A model generated the notes under the pieces. The model did not search any database, had not been told where the DNA came from, and saw only the letters and a list, made by a program, of their open reading frames with translations. A stretch of DNA of 37,708 nucleotides from JAILZP01 sp037444185 (GTDB lineage: Bacteria; Bacillota; Desulfotomaculia; Desulfotomaculales; Desulfocucumaceae): positions 1 to 37,708 of the forward strand of contig JBBIMW010000022.1 in NCBI GenBank assembly GCA_037444185.1. The letters are read 5' to 3'. This document shows positions 32,941 to 37,708 of the stretch, in pieces. Position 1 is the first letter of the stretch; each line of letters begins with the position of its first letter. A program made the translations under genes and the position numbers.

Positions 32941-33966
32941 CTACTGGGTCCTTTGATACTGCTCCAGCCAAAGTATTATTATGTGGGAGGAGGATTCCTC
33001 ATCCCAGGACTGTATCTGCCTCCTCAGGGCCGACGCCTCGGCCTCCGGCCGCCCCGCCCCGCCCGGTGCCGCGCCGGACTCTATTTCCCTAAGCCTGCCC
33101 GCCGCCTGGGTGTAACTGTCCGTGACGTCCCTTATTTCCTCGCTCCTGCCCAGCACCACCCCCAGCCCGGCCAGCCGGTCCGCCAGTCTCCCCCCGGTCC
33201 CGGCGGGCGCCGCCAGCCTCAGTATCAACAGTTCCCCGCTGTCCCTCTTCTGGGCCGCCAGCGTCTGCCCGCCGCCCCCCAGCTCCCCGGCCGCCGCCAG
33301 GGCCTCCCTGGACGCGGCGGCGGCGTCGGCCACCGACAGCTTCAGTATGGTGCTCAATATTTCTTTGCGGGAGCTTACCAGCGCCGCGCCCCCTGAACCG
33401 TTCCCTAAAACCGCCCCTTGCGGCGGGGCCGCCGGCGCCCCGTCCCCCGCCGGCCCCGGCCCCGCCGTCACCGGACCGGCCTCCGGCCCTCCGCCGCCGT
33501 CCACGGTTTTCGCGGCGCCCCTTTCCTTGCCCGCTTCCCCGTCAACGACCGGGGTTCTTTCATGTCCCCCCCCGGGCTGCTGCTGCACCACCGCCACCCC
33601 GGTTTTGGGCGCGGCGGTATTGTAGGCCACATGCAGCCCCCAGGAGCCGGCGAACATCATCACCGCGGCGGCCGCCGCCGCCGCGGGGGTCCGCAGCGTC
33701 CGGAACAGTCTCCGTCCAGGAGCCGTTTCAACCGCCAGCCGCCTCATCACCCCGGCGCAAAAACCCGGGGAAGGCTCCCCGCTGGCTGGATCGCTCCTGA
33801 GGGCCCCGGCCATCCTCCGCCAGATTTCATATTCCTGCCTGCACTGACGGCACAAAAGGAGGTGCCCTTCCAGCCGGGCCCTGTCCTCACCGGCCAGTTC
33901 CCCGTCCAGCATGGCTGAAAAAAGCTCCCCCATTCCAACGCAACCCTCTTTGCCCGGATCGGACAC
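32941..33966 (-). CDS. Membrane anti-sigma factor with zinc-finger (ZAS) and DUF4349-like domain
   Basis: This 341-residue protein is predicted to hold the neighbouring ECF sigma factor inactive at the membrane. The cytoplasmic N-terminus has the anti-sigma zinc motif HLLLCRQC (His35, Cys39, Cys42). One membrane helix lies at about 93-116. The extracytoplasmic part has a low-complexity Gly/Pro/Ala linker (about 125-200), then a DUF4349-like region with EEIRDVTDSYTQAAGRLREIE and an alpha-helical end. It could sense envelope state. AAGGAGG almost touches GTG 33975, while GTG 33966 is 8 nt away and preferred. It lies downstream of sigma but is separated from it by an S23 gene and repeat arrays. 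Confidence 0.85.
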   Translation of the reverse strand: MSDPGKEGCVGMGELFSAMLDGELAGEDRARLEGHLLLCRQCRQEYEIWRRMAGALRSDPASGEPSPGFCAGVMRRLAVETAPGRRLFRTLRTPAAAAAAAVMMFAGSWGLHVAYNTAAPKTGVAVVQQQPGGGHERTPVVDGEAGKERGAAKTVDGGGGPEAGPVTAGPGPAGDGAPAAPPQGAVLGNGSGGAALVSSRKEILSTILKLSVADAAAASREALAAAGELGGGGQTLAAQKRDSGELLILRLAAPAGTGGRLADRLAGLGVVLGRSEEIRDVTDSYTQAAGRLREIESGAAPGGAGRPEAEASALRRQIQSWDEESSSHIIILWLEQYQRTQ

Positions 33967-33982
33967 CGCCCTCACCTCCTTA

Positions 33983-34094
33983 CCCAGAACCCAGAACCCA
34001 GAACCCAGAACCCAGAACCCAGAACCCAGAACTCAGAACTCGGAACCCGGAACCCGGAACCCGGAACCCGGAACCCGGAACCCAGGACTCAGAA
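33983..34094. repeat. Heptanucleotide tandem array, 16 units
   Basis: Sixteen in-phase 7-bp units: seven CCCAGAA, then CTCAGAA, CTCGGAA, five CCCGGAA, CCCAGGA and CTCAGAA. It begins 17 bp from the anti-sigma start and contains the stop codon and last 17 or so codons of the S23 gene. Confidence 0.97.
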
Positions 34095-34446
34095 CTGCGC
34101 TGGTGTAAGAAACTAAAAGCTTACTGACTTCCTCCAGCTGATCCATGAGCAAACTAGTATCACCGTATCCCAAATCATTGGCTAAAATCAAATAATACCG
34201 CGATTCTTCAAGGGAGCCTTGGGCTATATTAAGGAATCGGCTTTTATCCGCCTTGCCTCTTTTCTTAAAACCTTCAGCAATGTTTGCTGGTACCGACACA
34301 GCCGCCCGCCGCAATTGAGACGACAAACCGTATAGCTCGGAGTCAGGAAACCTGGAGGTAAACCGATATGTCATTAAAACAAGCTGGTGGGCCTTTTGCC
34401 ATACCACCAAGTCCTGGAAAGTTTTTGCCGGCTCCTTTATCCCCAT
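34033..34446 (-). CDS. S23 / four-helix-bundle protein with repeat-encoded tail
   Basis: This 137-residue protein belongs to the four-helix-bundle family first seen encoded in 23S rRNA intervening sequences. FQDLVVWQKAHQLVLMTYRFTS starts the bundle, and LSSQLRRAAVSVPANIAEG with RFLNIAQGSLEE are diagnostic. Its role is unknown; homologues can bind nucleic acid as oligomers. Residues 121-137 (GFRVPGS repeated) are read from the heptamer array, 21 nt per 7-residue unit, and are not part of the family. ATG 34446 follows AAGGGAG. It lies between sigma and anti-sigma genes, a place where it is not normally found, and is flanked by heptamer arrays in inverted orientation. Confidence 0.85.
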   Translation of the reverse strand: MGIKEPAKTFQDLVVWQKAHQLVLMTYRFTSRFPDSELYGLSSQLRRAAVSVPANIAEGFKKRGKADKSRFLNIAQGSLEESRYYLILANDLGYGDTSLLMDQLEEVSKLLVSYTSAVLSPGFRVPGSGFRVPGSEF

Positions 34447-34469
34447 TGAAACTCCCTTACTTGTTAAGC

Positions 34470-34601
34470 TTCTGAGTTCCGACCCCAAATTCCTTGCCCA
34501 TAAGCCCCTCATCAAAACCCTTTCAATCACTAAGCTCCTGAGTTCTGAGTTCTGAGTTCTGAGTTCCGACCCCAAATTCCTTGCCCATAAGCCCCCTCAT
34601 C
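34470..34601. repeat. Duplicated sigma-gene 3' end plus heptamer units
   Basis: A 44-45 bp segment starting TTCTGAGTTCCGACC occurs at 34470-34513 and 34557-34601, differing by one C in a C-run. The second copy encodes the real end of the sigma gene (MRGLMGKEFGVG in minus direction). Between them four TYCTGAG heptamers lie at 34536-34563. The flanking sequences also align loosely, so the whole is a diverged tandem duplication. Confidence 0.9.
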
Positions 34602-35170
34602 GCCTTCCTGGCCCGGCTGATCCTGGACTTCACCGTCCCCAGGGAGCATTGCAGCACCACCGCCATCTCCTCGTAGGAGCAACCCTCCATATCCCTAAGC
34701 ACCAGGGCCGTCCGGTGCTCCTCCGAGAGCATCATCAGCGCCCGCCGCACCAAGTCCCGGAATTCCGCCTCCTCCAGGGCCGCCAGGGGATCCCCCGCCC
34801 CCTCCGGGCCGGCCACCTCCCGGCTTACCTCCCCCTCTTCGGTGGATATGGGATCGTCCAGGGACAGCTGCACCACCCTGGAGTTTTTTTTCTTTATATT
34901 CAGCCACATGTTCACCGCTATGCGGTGCAGCCAGGTGCCGAAGTCGGCCTCCAGCCGGAACCCCTTCAGGGAGTGGAAGGCCCGGATGAACACCTCCTGG
35001 GCCAGGTCCTCGGCGTCGTCCCGCTGGCCCGTGAGCTTCAGGCAGAGCCCGAACACCCTCCCCTGGTACAGCCTCACCAGCCCCTCGAAACTGCCGGCGT
35101 CCCCCCTCTGGGACCGCCTGATAAGCTCGGCCGTTATGTTTTTTATTTTGGTCCGGTCCACGCCTTCCAA
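34523..35170 (-). CDS. ECF-family RNA polymerase sigma factor
   Basis: This 215-residue sigma-70 family protein has region 2 (about 25-95; DDAEDLAQEVFIRAF, FGTWLHRIAVNMW) and region 4 (about 142-190; LSEEHRTALVLRDMEGCSYEEMAVVLQCSLGTVKSRISRAR), without regions 1 and 3, as in ECF (RpoE/SigW-like) factors. The last 16 or so residues (GTQNSELRTQELSD) are read from heptamer repeats and are not typical. GTG 35179 touches GGAGGAG, so TTG 35170 (8 nt) is preferred. Its own promoter at 35217-35245 has a classic ECF sequence, implying autoregulation. The anti-sigma gene lies downstream on the same strand. Confidence 0.92.
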   Translation of the reverse strand: MEGVDRTKIKNITAELIRRSQRGDAGSFEGLVRLYQGRVFGLCLKLTGQRDDAEDLAQEVFIRAFHSLKGFRLEADFGTWLHRIAVNMWLNIKKKNSRVVQLSLDDPISTEEGEVSREVAGPEGAGDPLAALEEAEFRDLVRRALMMLSEEHRTALVLRDMEGCSYEEMAVVLQCSLGTVKSRISRARKAMRGLMGKEFGVGTQNSELRTQELSD

Positions 35171-35216
35171 AGGATACACTCCTCCGGAGCCGGCACTGAT
35201 TTATCGCCGGCACCCC

Positions 35217-35245
35217 TTAGACAAAAATAATACCGTGAAAGTTCC
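35217..35245 (-). promoter_or_regulatory. ECF-type promoter of the sigma gene (autoregulatory)
   Basis: On the minus strand, GGAACTTT (35245 to 35238), 15 bp, then GTCTAA (35222 to 35217). This matches the GGAACTT/GTCTAA class recognised by sigma-E-like ECF factors. An identical pair with identical spacing is found at 35464-35492 on the plus strand. Confidence 0.85.
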
Positions 35246-35332
35246 ATGAAAGGATTTTTCACGGGTTTATTTTTTAGTTAGACTATTTTCAATATAATTA
35301 TGGTAAATACCTGCCGGCAGATATTGTAATTT

Positions 35333-35416
35333 GGGAATCCAGAATCCGGGAGCCAGAATCCAGAATAAAACAAAAACTCCTTCTGATGCTTAATCCATTA
35401 TGGATTCTGGATTCCC
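35333..35416. repeat. 15-bp perfect inverted repeat between divergent promoters
   Basis: GGGAATCCAGAATCC (35333-35347) and its exact reverse complement (35402-35416) are separated by 54 bp. Both arms are built of heptamer-like GAATCCA units. Nearby, CTGCCGGCAG (35311-35320) is a perfect palindrome. These sit between the two ECF promoters. Confidence 0.85.
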
Positions 35417-35463
35417 GGCCCCGGAAATCACCCCCAAGCAAAAATTTTTTTTCTCTAAGGAAC

Positions 35464-35492
35464 GGAACTTTACCAGCCGACCCGTTGTCTAA
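35464..35492 (+). promoter_or_regulatory. ECF-type promoter for the S-layer-like gene
   Basis: GGAACTTT (35464-35471), a 15-bp spacer, GTCTAA (35487-35492). It is identical in both boxes and spacing to the sigma-gene promoter. It would give a leader of about 278 nt. Confidence 0.85.
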
Positions 35493-35776
35493 CGAAACAG
35501 GGAAAATGGAGCAGACAATCCATTTGGTTCCCCGCCGGGAAGGAATATGGCCGCCGGTGTAGAATACACCTTTTTGGCCATATTTAGTCAACCGACTGGC
35601 CAGGTGCCAACGCACCCCATACCCAGCACACATCATGGCCTGCACACAGCATCCAATGAAAGAAAGCGGATGGGAAAGGGGGAAATGAATATCCCGCCGG
35701 CGGCATGCCGGGAGAAGAGGCACCCGCGGCAAAAAAACACCATAAAGAACATGTTTTATAAGGAGGAACAAAAGCC
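35493..35776 (+). promoter_or_regulatory. Long structured 5' leader of the S-layer-like gene
   Basis: AATATGGCC (35544-35552) pairs perfectly with GGCCATATT (35576-35584). Inside it GGTGT (35556-35560) pairs with ACACC (35566-35570) and is followed by TTTTT (35571-35575). A further GGTGC-CAAC-GCACC hairpin lies near 35600-35616. The Shine-Dalgarno AAGGAGGA (35760-35767) lies 9 nt before TTG 35777. A 77-codon frame across the leader is probably not a gene. It may act as mRNA stabiliser or attenuator. Confidence 0.55.
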
Positions 35777-37708
35777 TTGAAGAAGAGAAGCAGAAAACTT
35801 ATTTCGGTTCTGCTGACCCTGGCCATGCTGGCCACCCTGCTGCTGCCCATGGCCACCCCGGCGGCGGCTGCGTCCACGTATGCCGTAAACACAGTCCAAC
35901 TGGTAACTCCGGGAACATGGTACAACGATAACCCTGCCCAGACTTTTGTAAGGTTGGCGGTGGAAATACCGGCGGGGACACTGGTTGGCACCTCCACTGT
36001 CCGCATGACTCTGCCGGCGGATTATTATACCAATGCAGTCGCACTCGCGGTACCGGACGTTGACGCCGGCTCAGCAGGTGTTCAAAACCAGGTCGATACC
36101 CCCGTAACGGTGACTGGTGCCGGAGCGGTTAAGGTGTCCCCTGGCGTAAACAATACTTACAGGGAGTGGGACATTGCCGTAACTCCCCGTGTTGGCAGTG
36201 AAGCATACAAGGGCTTGTTCTATGTGGATTTCAACTGCTTTTATGTGCCAGCCGGCGCCACTGGTGACGCAAAGGTTACCTTTGAGGCCGCCCCCGGCTC
36301 CTCCTTTTCCAATGGACAGGTAACTGTGGCCTCCGTTGGTTCCGGATATGTTGACGTGGCCATCGACGAGGTGAATACCCTCACCTCCGCCGGCGGCGCA
36401 GTGGCCACCATCCGGGTCAAGGAAGATCGCGCAGGCGCTTTGAAGGCCGGCGCCAACAGCATAAAAATAAAGCTCCCCAATGGCTATACATGGGCTAACC
36501 CGGCTCTCATCGCCGGTGTGCGGGTGTGGGGCGACGCCGCTGTTGTGCCTGGGGCAGGTGATATTACACGTGCCGACAGCGATAGGACTCTGTGTATAAG
36601 TGGTTTGGCTGGCGGTTCAACCAGCGCGGCCTATTATACCATTACCGGTCTAACCATTAATACCGACGAAAGCGTTGCCAAATTCGGCGATGTGGTGGCC
36701 ACCATCAGCGGTGACAGCTCCACCAAGGTGTCTTCGCTGACCGTCGGCACTTACAAGGATTTCTCCGTAAGCGTCAGCGCCTTCGGTGAGCCCAAGTCTG
36801 TAACCGCCGGCAAGACTGGCGGAGAAATCGGCAAAATCATGATTAAGGAAGGCGTTGCCGGCAGCCTGGTGGCCGGGCGCACCGTTACCCTCACCCTGAC
36901 AGGCGGGGCCAAGTGGAATGTGGCTGGCATGCCTGTGCAGGATACATTGAACAGTGAGAACTATAACCTCGGCGCATTTGCTCCTGTAGGCACGGACAAT
37001 GTCATGATCAAGTCCAATGTGGGTGCGTCCGTAGGTACGCTCAAGGCTGTGCTGGAGAAGGCCACCATCGACGTGTCCGCTGCTGCCAGCGGGGACATCA
37101 AGGTTATAGTGGGCGGCACCGCCGGCGCCACCGGAGAAGTTTTGGTGGCTAAAGTGACAAGGCCGGTGACCGTGAAAGTCGACAAGCCGGCTAATGTAGT
37201 AGCAGGCGCGGCCGGCCAGGCGCTGCCGGACATAATTGTTGAGGAAACCGCCAAGGGAATGATTCTTACAACCAACGCCGCCGGAGCTTTTACACCGTTC
37301 ACGGGCACTGCCGGCGGTTTGTACCTGGAGTTCCCGGCCGGGATGTTCCCGTCCCTGCCCAATGTTGAAGTGGTTGAAGGAGACCTGGTCATCGACAAGG
37401 CCAGCATCGCCCGGGGAGTGACCGCTGACGGACGCTGGACCGTCGGTGTCACCGTAAGGTCCACCAGCTCCGTTCCCAGCAAGGTCAAGTTCAGCGGAAT
37501 CACCCTGAGAATTGACCGCGATGTCGCCGAGGGCCCCGTCGGTGTTGCCGTGAAAGGTAACCTGGTGCAGAGCACCGGCGTGTTCCCCGGATTCACCGCC
37601 GTCGCTTCCGGCGTGGTGGCCAACGTGGTGACCCCGGCCTCCACCGATGTCAGGGCCAGCGCCTCCTTCGTCATCGGCGACAGCAAGTACAAAGTGGGCG
37701 GCGTTGAG
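35777..37708 (+). CDS. Large secreted S-layer-like surface protein, 3' end beyond window
   Basis: This open frame from TTG 35777 runs off the window, giving 644 codons. The N-terminus MKKRSRKLISVLLTLAMLAT with a hydrophobic core ending TPAAAA is a signal peptide (cleavage near 32). The mature part is Thr/Val/Gly/Ala-rich and beta-strand-like. It has at least three related blocks: about 203-260 (ATIRVKEDRAGALKAG), 345-400 (GKIMIKEGVAGSLVAG) and 480-540 (DIIVEETAKG). The last visible residues (SFVIGDSKYKVGGVE, about 628-644) look like the start of a copper-amine-oxidase-N-type domain, common at the ends of such proteins in Peptococcaceae. That part is inferred. AAGGAGGA gives a strong start. 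An ECF promoter and long structured leader precede it, fitting a highly expressed, stress-controlled envelope protein. Confidence 0.85.
   Translation, partial: MKKRSRKLISVLLTLAMLATLLLPMATPAAAASTYAVNTVQLVTPGTWYNDNPAQTFVRLAVEIPAGTLVGTSTVRMTLPADYYTNAVALAVPDVDAGSAGVQNQVDTPVTVTGAGAVKVSPGVNNTYREWDIAVTPRVGSEAYKGLFYVDFNCFYVPAGATGDAKVTFEAAPGSSFSNGQVTVASVGSGYVDVAIDEVNTLTSAGGAVATIRVKEDRAGALKAGANSIKIKLPNGYTWANPALIAGVRVWGDAAVVPGAGDITRADSDRTLCISGLAGGSTSAAYYTITGLTINTDESVAKFGDVVATISGDSSTKVSSLTVGTYKDFSVSVSAFGEPKSVTAGKTGGEIGKIMIKEGVAGSLVAGRTVTLTLTGGAKWNVAGMPVQDTLNSENYNLGAFAPVGTDNVMIKSNVGASVGTLKAVLEKATIDVSAAASGDIKVIVGGTAGATGEVLVAKVTRPVTVKVDKPANVVAGAAGQALPDIIVEETAKGMILTTNAAGAFTPFTGTAGGLYLEFPAGMFPSLPNVEVVEGDLVIDKASIARGVTADGRWTVGVTVRSTSSVPSKVKFSGITLRIDRDVAEGPVGVAVKGNLVQSTGVFPGFTAVASGVVANVVTPASTDVRASASFVIGDSKYKVGGVE

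Noticed and set aside
35547..35780. 77-codon open frame in the leader of the S-layer-like gene
   Set aside because: It has no Shine-Dalgarno, no recognisable domain, and overlaps predicted RNA stems. Its stop overlaps the TTG start, which is probably coincidental.

Overview
The window reads as a chromosomal segment of a GC-rich, endospore-forming Firmicute of the Peptococcaceae type (Pelotomaculum/Desulfotomaculum-like). This placement is inferred from gene order, sporulation genes (spoIID, spoIIID), an SLH/S-layer-like envelope and protein features, not from a database search. The backbone follows the Bacillus subtilis order: fba-tal, rho-rpmE, prfA-prmC, ywlC-mntP-ywlE-rpiB-glyA, mnaA-atp operon, murA-spoIID-spoIIID-mbl. 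No tRNA, rRNA, CRISPR array or prophage was seen. A 10-N gap at 24206-24215 shows this is a draft scaffold.

Layout. 1-3162: sugar-phosphate aldolases and transcription terminator Rho. 3530-5742: a LysM/M23 cell-wall protein and a radical SAM protein of unknown role. 5873-11774: translation and housekeeping genes (L31, RF1 and its methylase, tRNA threonylcarbamoyl-AMP synthase, Mn efflux, arginine-phosphatase family protein, ribose-5-P isomerase). 11798-16152: glyA, a dCMP deaminase-like protein, a HAD protein, a ParB-like DGMHR protein and UDP-GlcNAc 2-epimerase. 16444-24076: a complete F-type ATP synthase operon (atpZ, atpI, atpB-E-F-H-A-G-D-C) ending in a strong terminator, with two small inverted-repeat elements flanking atpZ. 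24439-28448: murA, spoIID, spoIIID, mbl. 28465-37708: an accessory envelope region with a damaged DUF4160/DUF2442 pair, a 1174-residue S8 protease with SLH domains, an ECF sigma/anti-sigma pair split by an S23 four-helix-bundle gene, and the start of a large secreted S-layer-like protein.

Two signals stand out. First, the ECF sigma gene and the divergent S-layer-like gene each carry the same promoter, GGAACTTT-N15-GTCTAA, within 300 bp. This suggests a self-contained envelope-stress regulon: sigma, membrane anti-sigma and secreted surface protein. Second, heptanucleotide repeats (consensus about YNCAGRA, in both orientations) fill many intergenic gaps. They extend the C-termini of several proteins and flank, in inverted orientation, the S23 gene inserted between sigma and anti-sigma. 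The ATP synthase c subunit is also notable: it has acidic residues on both helices at the ion-binding position (D26 and E59).

Translation starts are often TTG or GTG, and several computed long ORFs begin upstream of the real start. I placed starts by Shine-Dalgarno spacing and family N-termini.
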